DNA of 33,598 nt from an uncultured Desulfovibrio sp. (GCA_937926875.1 CALBAX010000044.1:1-33598), one strand, 5' to 3'; shown: positions 1 through 16,774, counted from the first letter of the stretch. Program-made: numbers and translations. The notes: a model not told the origin generated them from the letters alone.

Positions 1-2
1 TG

Positions 3-776
3 ACCGACGACGGCAAGACCCACCTGCTCAAGGCCGGCATCTTCCTCAACGGCCGTGACGTGGAGTTCGATCCCAAGAAGATCACCGAAGACCTCAAGTA
101 CGCCTGGTACGACGACGCCACCACCGGCAAGGGTGCCGCCGGCGCCGAGACCAACCCCAACCTGGACAAGAAGGACGCCTATTCCTTCGTCAAGGCCCCC
201 CGCTACGACGGCGAAGTCATAGAAGTGGGCCCCGCCGCCCGCATGTGGGTGGCCAACGCGCCGCTGTCCGAAGTGGGCGTGAAGATGCTGAAGGAAAAGT
301 TCGGCATCGAAGCCCGCACCATCCGCGACCTGGGCTGGGACAAGGTCTTCTCCATCATGGGCCGTCACGTGGCCCGCGCCGAAGAAGCCCTGCTCATCGC
401 CAATGCTGTGGAAGGCTGGCTGAAGGAAGTCAAGCCCGACGGCGAGACCTTCACTCCCTTCGAGATCCCGCAGAGCGCCGAAGGCTATGGCTGCTCCGAA
501 GCGCCCCGCGGTTCCCTGGTCCATTACATCCGTGTGAAGGACCAGAAGATCGACAGCTACCAGATCATCTCCGCCACCCTGTGGAACTGCTCGCCCCGCG
601 ACGACAAGGGCCGCCGTGGTCCTCTGGAAGAAGCCCTCATCGGTGTGCAGGTCCCGGACATCAACAACCCCGTCAATGTGGGGCGCACCATCCGCGCCTT
701 CGACCCGTGACTGGGCTGTGCCGTGCACGTGCTGCACGCTGAGACCGGCGAAGAATCCATCGTGAACCTGGGCTAG
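3..776 (+). CDS. hysA: [NiFeSe] hydrogenase large subunit, selenoprotein, 5' truncated by the window
   Basis: This is the C-terminal part of the large subunit of a periplasmic [NiFeSe] hydrogenase, which carries the Ni-Fe site and oxidises or produces H2. The reading frame is open from base 3 to TGA at 708-710. It then continues in frame, CTG GGC TGT GCC GTG CAC, to TAG at 774-776. Reading the TGA as selenocysteine gives D-P-U-L-G-C-A-V-H, the UxxCxxH signature that replaces CxxCxxH of ordinary [NiFe] enzymes. The 15 residues after that His (VLHAETGEESIVNLG) match the peptide that a maturation protease removes after nickel insertion in this family. An automatic caller would stop at 710 and lose 21 residues after the Sec as well as the active-site Sec itself. 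The small subunit and the N-terminus lie left of the window. No maturation protease gene follows; ubiX comes next. Confidence 0.95.
708..738 (+). promoter_or_regulatory. Selenocysteine codon with candidate bacterial SECIS hairpin
   Basis: TGA at 708-710 is followed by a perfect 6-bp stem, CGTGCA (722-727) with TGCACG (733-738), closing a five-base loop CGTGC that contains GU. The loop starts 17 nt after the TGA. Bacterial SECIS elements sit directly downstream of the UGA inside the coding region and present a short apical stem-loop to SelB, so position and shape fit. The identity as SECIS is inferred from context; no SelB binding can be shown here. Confidence 0.75.
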
Positions 777-798
777 GTTCCGCGCGATTTGTCGCTTT

Positions 799-836
799 GT
801 CCCCCCTGTCCGTGTGGCAGGGGGGACTTTTCTTTT
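799..836 (+). terminator. Rho-independent terminator of hysA
   Basis: A perfect 10-bp stem, GTCCCCCCTG (799-808) with CAGGGGGGAC (818-827), closes a nine-base loop and is followed by TTTTCTTTT. It lies 22 nt past the true TAG stop, which supports the longer hysA reading. Confidence 0.9.
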
Positions 837-962
837 CCTCCTTCCCACCGTATCCTCAGCTTCCCGTCCCGCGCGGTATTTCTTCCATCATACCGTGGGG
901 GCTTCCCCCTTTCCCTGCCCTGCGGCGGGTGCCCCCGGGACGGATACGGCCAAGGAGCTTTT

Positions 963-1538
963 ATGAAACGAATCATCGTAGGCGTCAGCGGCGCCAGCGG
1001 CATGCCCCTGGCCCTGTGCCTGCTGCGCCATCTGGCCGCCCTGCCCGCCGTGGAGAGCCACCTCATCCTTTCTCCCGGGGCCCATGCCGTGCTGGAAGCG
1101 GAATGCGGCCTTGCCCCGTCAGCCCTGCACGCCCTGGCCCACGTCAGCCACGACGCGGCCTGCCTGGGGGCCGCCCCGGCCAGCGGCTCCTGGCAGCATG
1201 ACGGCATGGTGGTCTGCCCCTGCTCCATGAGCAGCCTGGCCGGTATCGCCACCGGTGCCGGCAGCAACCTGCTGCACCGGGCCGCCGACGTGACCCTCAA
1301 GGAACGCCGCCCCCTGATCCTCGTCCCCCGGGAAAGCCCCCTGAGCCGCATCCATCTGCGCAACATGCTCTGGGCCAGTGAGGCCGGAGCCGTCATCATG
1401 CCCTTCATGCCCGCCTTCTACAGCGGGGAAGATACCCTCGAAGGGCTCATGCGCCAGTTCTGCGGCCGCATCTTCGACCAGCTGGGACTGCCCCACCAAC
1501 TGTGCCGCCGCTGGCAGGGGTCGGACGAGAGGAGCTGA
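963..1538 (+). CDS. ubiX: Flavin prenyltransferase UbiX
   Basis: UbiX joins dimethylallyl phosphate to reduced FMN, making the prenylated FMN cofactor of UbiD-type decarboxylases. The 191-residue product starts MKRIIVGVSGASG, the FMN-binding start of the family, and has CPCSMSSLAGIATGAGSNLL in the middle and a VPRESPLSRIHLRNM segment, the conserved phosphate and prenyl site. The length is normal. The ATG at 963 is preceded by AAGGAG; a longer upstream open frame has no family similarity and crosses the hysA terminator region. It stands alone: hysA ends with its own terminator and a long palindrome follows the stop. No ubiD partner is in the window. In an anaerobe without ubiquinone it could serve menaquinone synthesis or aromatic acid decarboxylation; that is inference. 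Confidence 0.93.
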   Translation: MKRIIVGVSGASGMPLALCLLRHLAALPAVESHLILSPGAHAVLEAECGLAPSALHALAHVSHDAACLGAAPASGSWQHDGMVVCPCSMSSLAGIATGAGSNLLHRAADVTLKERRPLILVPRESPLSRIHLRNMLWASEAGAVIMPFMPAFYSGEDTLEGLMRQFCGRIFDQLGLPHQLCRRWQGSDERS

Positions 1539-1844
1539 AGCAGGTATGTGATGAGGGGGAAGGGGAGGACTTTTTGGAAAAAGTCCTCCCCTTCCCCCTC
1601 AAACTCCCCCATCCTCTCCCAAAAACGTTTGCTCTGGTCTCTGGCAGGGCGGTGTGACACGACAGACCGTGCACCACGCCCCTGTCTCCCGGAAATGGAA
1701 AAGAAGGCCATGTCCGTGTCGCATCTGTCGCCTGGAAGGACATGCGAGACAGGACGGTACTTTTGCCGGAGATACAAGGGAAATCGTTCGGGGAATCAAA
1801 GGGGATGTCCCGTTTCAGGCCGTACCGTGCAAGGTCAATGCCCA
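1539..1844. other. Gene-free stretch after ubiX
   Basis: It holds the long palindrome at 1553-1600 and its C-rich tail. From 1631 to 1844 I see no supported gene: open frames here lack ribosome sites and resemble nothing. The minus-strand terminator of the lipoprotein gene begins at its right end. Confidence 0.6.
1553..1630 (+). repeat. Long GA/CT palindrome, family copy 1
   Basis: A perfect 23-bp inverted repeat (1553-1575 with 1578-1600) with a two-base GG loop. The left arm is purine-rich, with GAGGGGGAAG at its outer end and CTTTTT at the tip. A tail follows, CTCCCCCATC then CCAAAAAC, also present in other copies. It starts 14 nt after the ubiX stop and probably ends that transcript. The other copies are at 11052, 11931, 32733 and 33246. 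Confidence 0.8.
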
Positions 1845-1845
1845 T

Positions 1846-1873
1846 AAAAAAACCGCTCCCCGAAGGGAGCGGT
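1846..1873 (-). terminator. Terminator of the minus-strand lipoprotein gene
   Basis: CCGCTCCC (1853-1860) pairs with GGGAGCGG (1865-1872) around CGAA (TTCG on the minus strand, a stable tetraloop). On the minus strand a run of seven T follows (1846-1852). It lies 28 nt beyond the lipoprotein stop. Confidence 0.92.
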
Positions 1874-1900
1874 CGCTGTCACGAAGCAAAGAAAGCGGGG

Positions 1901-2155
1901 TTACCAGCCACGATGGTGGTAACGGCTCTTTTCCTGCTGGTTGCCTACGATACCACCGGCCAGAGCCCCCATACCGGCACCAGCCAGAGCGCCCCAGCCC
2001 ACGGAACCGCCGGAAATGGCGGCCACGCCGGCACCGCCCAGCGTACCCAGCGCGGCACCGCTGGCCACGCCCTGCTGGGTGGGGGACATATTGGTGCAGG
2101 CGACGCCCGTCGCCATGAAGGCGGCCATCAAGATGATCGCAAACAGTTTTTTCAT
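1901..2155 (-). CDS. Small glycine-zipper lipoprotein
   Basis: An 84-residue envelope protein. The ATG at 2155 follows GGAGA and starts MKKLFAIILMAAF, a lipoprotein signal peptide with lipobox TGVAC and lipidated Cys at residue 20. The rest is rich in Gly and Ala with GxxxG-type spacing (GALAGAGMGALAGGIVGN), a glycine-zipper segment typical of small outer-membrane lipoproteins such as the OsmB/SlyB type. The tail ends in KSRYHHRGW. An upstream in-frame ATG at 2176 would add seven residues before the signal peptide and lies in a small inverted repeat (2169-2184), so I prefer 2155. The exported protein at 2206-2628 lies 50 nt upstream on the same strand and may be cotranscribed. Exact function unknown. 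Confidence 0.85.
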   Translation of the reverse strand: MKKLFAIILMAAFMATGVACTNMSPTQQGVASGAALGTLGGAGVAAISGGSVGWGALAGAGMGALAGGIVGNQQEKSRYHHRGW

Positions 2156-2205
2156 AGAAGTCTCCACAATACGCATCGGCGTATCAGTTCGTGAGGGACG
2201 ATCCG

Positions 2206-2628
2206 TTATTGAGCGGCCGCAAGACGCGGCTCGATGAGTTCAAACCACAGCACGCCCAGGACAGGACGGTCCAGCTTGTCAGGATGGGCCGCATACCAGG
2301 CGTCCACTTCTTCCACGATGGTGGTGCGTTTCACGTCCTTGAACGCCTTCATCCAGCCCTTTTCGAACTTGGACAGGTTGGATACGGGCATCTTGCCATT
2401 CTTGGCGGCCACTTCGGCTTCCCGGCTGTTGACGAAGTATTCCGTGGCGATGGCGGTGTCCATGCCGAACAGGAAACTCAGCTTGTTATCCAGACTGCTT
2501 TTCTGCCACACGCTGCCCGTGAATTGCAACACGGGATTATTGCCCTTGTCCTGGTCTGCCGCCTGAACGCCAGCAGCTCCGAAAACAAGCGCCGCAGCCA
2601 GACAAAGGCTCATGATGGCTTTTTTCAC
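2206..2628 (-). CDS. Exported protein of unknown function
   Basis: A 140-residue product starting VKKAIMSLCLAAALVFG, a Sec signal peptide probably cleaved after VQA. The start is GTG at 2628 with AAAGGAG seven bases before it; the longer open frame to 2823 is rejected because it would bury the signal peptide. The mature part has FLFGMDTAIATEYFV, then a Lys-rich middle, then VDAWYAAHPDKLDRPVLGVLW. The layout, a short helical segment then a W/Y-x-HPD-x-L-x-RPV-x-L segment, loosely recalls Rap1a/Tai-type periplasmic proteins, but I would not assign it there. The C-terminus is EPRLAAAQ. It probably shares a transcript with the lipoprotein gene downstream. Confidence 0.8.
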   Translation of the reverse strand: MKKAIMSLCLAAALVFGAAGVQAADQDKGNNPVLQFTGSVWQKSSLDNKLSFLFGMDTAIATEYFVNSREAEVAAKNGKMPVSNLSKFEKGWMKAFKDVKRTTIVEEVDAWYAAHPDKLDRPVLGVLWFELIEPRLAAAQ

Positions 2629-3110
2629 TCCAGACTCCTTTGGTCTGTTGCCCTTGCGGACAGTTGAAGGCCGACCTGCCTGCGACAGATCCGGACCGGT
2701 ACTCCGACGATAGCCCAAGTGCGCAGGCGATGGCAAGCCTGTGCCGGAACCTTGGCACCGGCAGCGTGAGCGAAACGTCAGGGCCCGGGAATACCGGCAG
2801 TTTTTTCTCCTTCCCGTCTCCAACGATGTCCGGCCTCTGACAGATGCCGTCCCCAGTATGCCGCCTCCTGCATCAGTCCCGGATCTGTCCCCCTGTCAGC
2901 GGCTGTCCCCGCCAGACAGAGCGCCCTTTCCGCATCTCGGTCTTCCGGCCCCCTGATTCCCGGTGCATCCCTGCACACCATCACCGGCCATTCCCTCCAC
3001 GACAAAAAAACAGGGCCCTTCCCTCACGGGAAGAGCCCTGTCAACGATGCGCTCAACAACACGCGCTGGAGAGGGGGGAGAAGAGCCCACCTCCTCAGAC
3101 CGTATATCTT
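2629..3110. other. Gene-free stretch between carA and the exported-protein gene
   Basis: It contains the carA terminator (3004-3041) and, nearer 2700, presumably the promoter of the minus-strand exported-protein gene, though I could not place convincing -35/-10 boxes. Open frames here have no ribosome site and no recognisable product. Confidence 0.55.
3004..3041 (-). terminator. Terminator of carB-carA
   Basis: On the minus strand a stem of about 13 bp, ACAGGGCTCTTCCC pairing with GGGAAGGGCCCTGT with one mismatch, is followed by seven T (3004-3010). It lies about 70 nt past the carA stop. Confidence 0.88.
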
Positions 3111-4238
<1,128 letters not shown>

Positions 4239-4241
4239 ATC

Positions 4242-7484
<3,243 letters not shown>

Positions 7485-7596
7485 TGGATGTTCCTGTATG
7501 GTTGGGAAAATCGCAGGGGTGCGGCCCTGCCCCTCCGGCTGCCTCCCCTGCCGCCCCATGGCGCATTGCACGGAAGACATCCGGTTAAAACGTTTT

Positions 7597-7625
7597 TTTC
7601 TATCCGCTTGCGCCGCCTTCGTCAA
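7597..7625 (-). promoter_or_regulatory. Predicted sigma70 promoter of carB-carA
   Basis: On the minus strand TTGACG (7625-7620), 17 nt, then TAGAAA (7602-7597). The start of transcription would be near 7590, leaving a leader of about 105 nt before the carB ATG. That leader contains GGGG/CCCC complementary blocks ending in CCCCTGCGATTTT, which could form an attenuator-like hairpin. Confidence 0.55.
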
Positions 7626-7716
7626 GATGCTGCCGCCCCTTCCCGGCAGGATGTCCGGCAAAGGCCACGGCCAGGGCCAAAGCGTGCGCCTGCGCGCCTT
7701 TTGCCCCCTTTCGCAC

Positions 7717-7745
7717 TTGCCAAGGGCGGGCTTTTGGAGAATACT
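7717..7745 (+). promoter_or_regulatory. Predicted sigma70 promoter of argG
   Basis: TTGCCA (7717-7722), 17 nt, AATACT (7740-7745), about 28 nt before the argG ATG. It is divergent from the carB promoter, with about 90 nt between the two -35 boxes where a shared arginine regulator could bind; I see no clear ARG box. Confidence 0.55.
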
Positions 7746-7779
7746 GCTTCCCTCTCAATCTTTTTTACGAGGCCTTACG

Positions 7780-8988
<1,209 letters not shown>

Positions 8989-8999
8989 GTCTTCCTCAC

Positions 9000-9072
9000 G
9001 GCGGACGGGGGTACCCGTCCGCCCCGTCCTTTCCATCCGGAAGGCCGCCCCGTCCGCATCCCGCACGGGGCG
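9000..9072 (+). repeat. Two hairpins in the argG-argH gap
   Basis: GGCGGACGGG (9000-9009) pairs with CCCGTCCGCC (9014-9023) around a four-base loop. A second hairpin pairs GCCCCGT with ACGGGGC near 9047-9072. Neither is followed by a T run, so they more likely stabilise or segment the mRNA than end it. Confidence 0.6.
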
Positions 9073-9147
9073 CCGCCGTTTCCGGCCCCCTGTCATCGCG
9101 CGCCGCAGCGCATACACCGGCCCCTCCCGGGGCAGAGAGATCTTTCC

Positions 9148-10532
<1,385 letters not shown>

Positions 10533-10536
<4 letters not shown>

Positions 10537-11030
10537 GCCAGCAAAAAGCCACCGGCTGGAAAGTGCCCCTGTTCTTCTGCGCCGTCATGGGCGTGGCCGT
10601 GCTGGGCACCTGGTTGTGGCGCAACCTGGGCAAGCCCGAGGTGCCGCCCCTGGAGCCCGGTCTCGTGGCCGTGGCCCAGACCTACCACATCGACCTGGAA
10701 GCCGACCCCGAAGGCAAGCTGCTGCGCGAGTCCATCACCAACGCTTCCACGGGCTTCGCCACCCATGACAGCAAGGACGCCCGCCTGTCGGCCCTCATCG
10801 ACAAAGCCCTGGACATGGGCCGCTTCGATGCCGCCTGCGTGGCCGCCGTGCTCCTGTTCGACCAGCACAAGCGCGAGGGCAAGCTCATGCACATCGCCCG
10901 CAGCGCCGCCAAAGACTGCGCCACCCTGCCCTGGGGCGCCTTTGCCGCCAAGGCCATGAAGGATCCCGGCGTCCAGACCGACGCCCACTTCCTGCTCAAT
11001 GCCCGCTGGCGCGAATGCCCCCGGCCCTGA
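10533..11030 (+). CDS. Small membrane-anchored protein of unknown function
   Basis: A 165-residue product with one N-terminal hydrophobic segment at about residues 10-28 (VPLFFCAVMGVAVLGTWLW) after a short basic start, so probably a single-pass inner-membrane protein with its body outside. The body has DLEADPEGKLLRESITNAST and a helical region with three cysteines, ending in RWRECPRP. I do not recognise a domain. It overlaps argH by 4 nt and is the last gene of the argG-argH unit; a long palindrome starts 22 nt after its stop. Confidence 0.8.
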
Positions 11031-11051
11031 AGCAGAGGAAGATGCTTTTTT

Positions 11052-11131
11052 GAGGGGAGGGGGCACCCCTCGCCTAGCGCGAGAGGGGTGCCCCCTCCCC
11101 TCAATCTCCCCTCCCCCTCCCCAGCGCGCTT
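11052..11131 (+). repeat. Long GA/CT palindrome, family copy 2
   Basis: An inverted repeat of about 22 bp, 11052-11073 with 11079-11102 (small bulge near the tip), outer end GAGGGGAGGG. The tail AATCTCCCCTCCCC then CAGCGCGCTTTA resembles the tail of the copy at 1553. It begins 22 nt after the stop of the preceding gene and probably ends the argG-argH transcript. Confidence 0.75.
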
Positions 11132-11896
11132 TATTGGGGAAAGATCTTCTGCAGATGACGGCACGGCTCCGCCCCGTATCGTAAAAAGCATGAAGTGTCC
11201 CGTCGGCCCGGGGCATGCCGATACTCTGTGCAGCTTCTGGGCGGCACACACGGCCAGACGTCCCCTCTTCCGGCATGGTGCTCCCCGGCCTGGATCCGAC
11301 GAGACGGGCACCTTTTGTGGCGCGGTCCGGTGCGGCGCCCCTGCCTGTCCGCAGATGGCAATACCGTCCTTTCCTGCCTTTACAGCCCGGCATCTTCCCT
11401 CGCCGCTATCTCTTCCCTTTCCGACCTCTGAACCAGCCCATCGGCCTCTTGCCGCCGCTTTGCGGGAATTTTCCCGCACCTGCCTCCCGGCCCCCAAGGA
11501 CGCCGGCACCATCCACAGGACCCTGCCCACAACAACAGAAATTTTCTTGATTTGTGGCAGACCATAGCGCAGGATTTGTCCAGACTGTTCGCCATGCCGG
11601 GCCGCTGCCCGTCACGCCCCAGGAGCCGGAAGGACTGGCCAGCTTTAGCGCCCATGCGCTGGGCATATGGAAAGGGACGCCCCTTGTCCTGCCTCCACCG
11701 GAAGTCCCGTGCCCGCTCCGCCTCTGTTGCCCGCAGCCTTCCGGAAAGCGCTTTGCGCTGTCTGGCCGGAACACGATGCACGCGCCGACACGGGGCAGAG
11801 ACGGGCACGCCCTTCCTCCGTGCAGCCCCTCCACAGCACCGGGGGATCGGGCGGGATGGCTGCCCGGGACGCTGCGACACAGTCCCATGGACCTGA

Positions 11897-11978
11897 ATAA
11901 AAAGTTTTGGCACGGGTGATGGGGGAACTCGAGGGGGAAGAGGGAGACCTTTTCCAAAAGGTCTCCCTCTTCCCCCTC
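11897..11978 (-). repeat. Long GA/CT palindrome, family copy 3
   Basis: A perfect 23-bp inverted repeat, 11931-11953 with 11956-11978, with a two-base CC loop: the same geometry as the copy at 1553. Here the conserved tail lies on the left and reads on the minus strand (CCCCCATC then GCCAAAAC), so this copy is inverted. It lies 44 nt before the start of the gene at 12023, where no minus-strand gene would use it as a terminator. Confidence 0.75.
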
Positions 11979-12022
11979 GTCCCACCCTTTCGCCGCCTTC
12001 AAGTACAGCACAAGGAGTTATC

Positions 12023-12889
12023 ATGGCCCGGCAGATCTTGCGTATCCGTGATCTGGGACAGTCCACCTTCTGGCAACTGGTGCAGATGGAGGGCCGGCCC
12101 GCCCCCCTGACCGGCAAGACGGCCCTGCTGCTGGCCGCTGACGGCGCCGACACGCAGGACGTGCTGGCAGCCACGGCTGCGGCCCGTCAGCTGGGCATGG
12201 ACGTGGACATGCTGCCGCCCGCGCTCTGGGCCCAGGACATGGCCTCCTGTGACCTTCAGGCCCCGTTGTACGCTCATGCCGGGCTCTGCCTGACCGCCGG
12301 GCTCAAGGGCGGCGCCCTGGACTGCCTGGCCGCCGGGCTGCCGGGAGCGGTGGTCAATGCGGGCAACGACAAGGGCGCGCCGGGCCAGGCCCTGACCGAC
12401 CTTGCCCTGCTGGCCGCCCGGCACGGGGACTGGGAGAGCCTGCGCATCTCCTGGCTGGGCGGTGCCCAGTGCGGTCTGGCCTGCGACCTGATCACGGCCG
12501 CCATCTACGCGCCGTTCGAACTGTTCATGGCCCTGCCCGAATGGGGCGAGCCCGATCATGCCCTGCTGGACATGGCCCTGCGCGCGGGCGCCAAGATCTT
12601 TTTGAGCCGTGACCCCGAACTGGTGCTGGAGAATGCCCACGCCGTGTACATGGGCCATGGCCCGGAACAGTGCGCCGCCGCGCCCCTGACCAGCGGCTGG
12701 CCTCTGACGGACGAGCTGCTGGCCCTGACTGCCGGGGACGCCGCCGTGCTCTCCTGGCACAGCCTTGCACCTGCCGACCGGGCTTCGGAGACCGCCCTGC
12801 GCCGTGCCGCGGCCTTCTGGCCGGAACGGCTGGCGGCCCGCCATCTCATGGAGGCCCGCCTGTACGCCCTGGCCTGTGACAGCCTGTAG
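12023..12889 (+). CDS. Divergent transcarbamylase-family protein lacking active-site motifs
   Basis: A 288-residue protein with the outline of ornithine/aspartate carbamoyltransferases. The N-terminus ILRIRDLGQSTFWQLVQ matches the helix that starts these enzymes. GAVVNAGNDKGAPGQALTDL occupies the place of the ...HPxQ-ALADL motif, and LRISWLGGAQCGLACDLITA that of the second-domain strand. LSWHSLAP stands where HCLP is expected. The STRTR carbamoyl-phosphate loop is replaced by ADGADTQD, and HPxQ by APGQ. It should therefore not work as a normal carbamoyltransferase. The ATG at 12023 follows AAGGAG. The next gene begins 11 nt after its stop. It may be a binding or regulatory protein, or use another substrate; the family call rests on my reading of motif order, not on an alignment. 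Confidence 0.7.
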   Translation: MARQILRIRDLGQSTFWQLVQMEGRPAPLTGKTALLLAADGADTQDVLAATAAARQLGMDVDMLPPALWAQDMASCDLQAPLYAHAGLCLTAGLKGGALDCLAAGLPGAVVNAGNDKGAPGQALTDLALLAARHGDWESLRISWLGGAQCGLACDLITAAIYAPFELFMALPEWGEPDHALLDMALRAGAKIFLSRDPELVLENAHAVYMGHGPEQCAAAPLTSGWPLTDELLALTAGDAAVLSWHSLAPADRASETALRRAAAFWPERLAARHLMEARLYALACDSL

Positions 12890-12900
12890 GAGCAGCCCCC

Positions 12901-13788
12901 ATGGACAGCATCTGCATGCCCACCGGTTGTGAGGACATCTTCGCGGAAGAAGACAGCGGCCCGCTCTGGCCCCAATGGCTGGAAGGTTTCCGGGTACCTG
13001 ACGGGCCGCGCGCCGCGGCCTACGAGGGCACGCCCGCGCATCTGCGTGCCGCCATCAAGACTGCGCTGGCCCTGCATCAGGCCCATGCCGGAGAGACGGA
13101 CAGCCAGACCTGCCGGGACGAACGTTTCCCCCGCCGGGGATTTCGGCGCACAGCCACGGACGGCCCGGCGCCCTTTGCCCTGGTGGCCTTCCCGGCGTCA
13201 CTGCGTTCGCCCGCCCGTCTGGCGGCGGCCCTCATGCCCGCCATCCTGGCCGGCGTGCCGCTGACAGGGGCTTTCTGTCTTGACGGCGACCCCACGCCCG
13301 AAGTGCTGGTGACCCTGGAGCTGGCCGGTGTGGAAGACGCCTTTGCCCTTCCGGCCGCCGACTTCGTGCGCCTGACGGGCGAGCTGCCCCGGTGCCGCGT
13401 GGCCCTGCTGCACGGTCTGGACGGGGCCGCCCTGCCGGAACGCGACAAGCTGCCGGGACGCATCTGGCGCGAAGACGCCCTGCCCCTGCTCCTGCTGCCG
13501 CAGGACGTTGCCGTGGACGAAGAGCTGCTGGCCTTCGCCCACGGCCCGGACTGCGTGGCACAGGCCCTGCGCGGCAAAGCTGCCCGGGCCGTGCTGGACG
13601 GCGGGCCCTTGCCTGGCCCATGCCTGCCGGCCGCCGTGCTGGAGGAGGACGAGGCCGCCCGTCTGGCCATGCAGGACGAGGCTCCGGTGGAGCTGCTGCT
13701 CGCGCCCGGCTGCGAGGCATTCTGGCTGCATCCAGGCCTGACACCGGACTTTTTCCGCTGCCGCCGCCGGGCCTTCAGCCTGCTGTGA
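12901..13788 (+). CDS. Shortened, divergent histidinol dehydrogenase-like protein
   Basis: A 295-residue product in tandem with the transcarbamylase homologue upstream (11-nt gap, GGAG ribosome site). Several stretches line up in order with HisD: HLRAAIKTALALHQAH with the helix before the NAD region; FPASLRSPARLAAALMPAILAGVP with the YPSS...MNAVPAKVAGV segment; TPEVLVTLELAGVEDAFAL with the LAAAHLAGVDE segment; ERDKLPGRIW with VDKIVGPGN; and AVDEELLAFAHG with the stretch that carries the zinc-binding Q-x-x-H. The zinc and general-base residues are not seen and the protein is over 100 residues shorter than HisD (about 430). I call it HisD-like with moderate confidence and would not expect dehydrogenase activity. 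The next gene, an EF-G, starts 134 nt on. Confidence 0.6.
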   Translation: MDSICMPTGCEDIFAEEDSGPLWPQWLEGFRVPDGPRAAAYEGTPAHLRAAIKTALALHQAHAGETDSQTCRDERFPRRGFRRTATDGPAPFALVAFPASLRSPARLAAALMPAILAGVPLTGAFCLDGDPTPEVLVTLELAGVEDAFALPAADFVRLTGELPRCRVALLHGLDGAALPERDKLPGRIWREDALPLLLLPQDVAVDEELLAFAHGPDCVAQALRGKAARAVLDGGPLPGPCLPAAVLEEDEAARLAMQDEAPVELLLAPGCEAFWLHPGLTPDFFRCRRRAFSLL

Positions 13789-13922
13789 GCTGCCCGGACA
13801 GGACGGAAGATGACCGCGGCGCACAACCGCCACCAGCCCCGCCGCTTGCGCGCGACAGCGGGAAAGCGCATACTTTCGCCATCCTGCCGGGATCTCCCGG
13901 CCCACACGTTGACGAGACTGCC

Positions 13923-15955
<2,033 letters not shown>

Positions 15956-15956
<1 letters not shown>

Positions 15957-16774
15957 TGAACGAAAGCACCCAACCCAAGGCCAAGAAAAGTCTGGGCCAG
16001 CACTTCTTGCGGCATGAGAGCATCTGCAACCGCATCGCCTCCCTGCTGCTGCCCAGGGACACGGACAACGTCATCGAGATCGGCCCCGGCCCCGGCGCCC
16101 TGACCCGCGCCATCGAGGCCCAGCCCCATGCCCGGCTGGTGCTGCTGGAAAAGGACAGCCATTGGGCCGCCGAACGCCAGCGCCTGGGGGCGGCGCGTAC
16201 CCAGGCCGTGCTGACGGACGCCCTGCGCTTCGACTGGAGCCGCATCTCGCCCGACAATCCGTGGAAGGTCATCGGCAACCTGCCCTACAACGTGGCCTCG
16301 CCCATGATGTGGGACCTGTTCTCCCGCGCCACGGGCCTGGTACGGGCGGCCTTCATGGTCCAGAAGGAAGTGGGCCAGCGCCTGGCCGCCGGGCCGGGCA
16401 ACGGCCATTACGGGGCCCTGTCGGTCTGGGTGCAGAGTTTTGCCCGGCCGCGCATGGAATTCATCGTGGGCCCCGGCGCCTTCAGCCCGCCGCCCAAGGT
16501 GGATTCCGCCGTGCTCTCCTTCGAGCCCCTGCCCCCGGGCCAGCGCCCGGAACGCCCGGAGCTGCTGGCCCTGGTCATCAAGGTCTGCTTCCAGCAACGC
16601 CGCAAGCAGCTGGGCAGCATCGCCCGGCGCTGCCCGCTGGCGCCGTGGCTGTCCGCGGCCATCGAGCAGGCCGGCATCACGCCCACCCTGCGGCCGGAAC
16701 AGCTCACTGTGGCGGACTTTCAGCATATCAGCCGTTTCGGGGCTTCCTTGCTTGACAACCCCTTGAAAAACTGA
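15956..16774 (+). CDS. rsmA: 16S rRNA dimethyladenosine transferase
   Basis: RsmA (KsgA) dimethylates two adjacent adenines (A1518, A1519 in E. coli numbering) in helix 45 of 16S rRNA during late 30S assembly. The 272-residue product has KSLGQHFLRH at the N-terminus, the SAM-binding VIEIGPGPGALT, and NLPYNVASP, the catalytic N-L-P-Y motif, then GAFSPPPKVDSAV. The ATG shares its A with the TGA of the EF-G gene, so both ribosome-related genes are translated as a unit. The C-terminal domain with FQQRRKQLGS is complete. Confidence 0.96.

Larger units (their letters stand above)
11031..12022. other. About 1 kb without a supportable gene
   Basis: Both strands have long open frames here because the DNA is GC-rich, but none has a ribosome site, a recognisable domain or protein-like composition (they are rich in Arg, Pro and Ser). 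Two copies of the GA/CT palindrome family bracket the region (11052-11131 and about 11897-11978). The inside, 11132-11896, may be a decayed gene or spacer; I see nothing specific in it. Confidence 0.55.

Noticed and set aside
245..742. Open frame overlapping hysA in another frame
   Set aside because: Arg/Pro/His-rich shadow frame; hysA in its own frame is a clear homologue running through the TGA.
1553..1600. Long palindromes as CRISPR repeats or insertion-sequence ends
   Set aside because: Copies are single, far apart, not spaced regularly, and no cas or transposase gene is near.
2730..2746. Sigma54-like promoter on the minus strand (GGCACAGGCTTGC)
   Set aside because: The GG to GC spacing is nine rather than ten bases, so it should not be recognised.
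11380..12174. Minus-strand open frames of 200-264 codons in the gene-free region
   Set aside because: Low-complexity Arg/Gly/Pro/Ser composition, no ribosome site, and they run through the palindrome and the start of the next gene.
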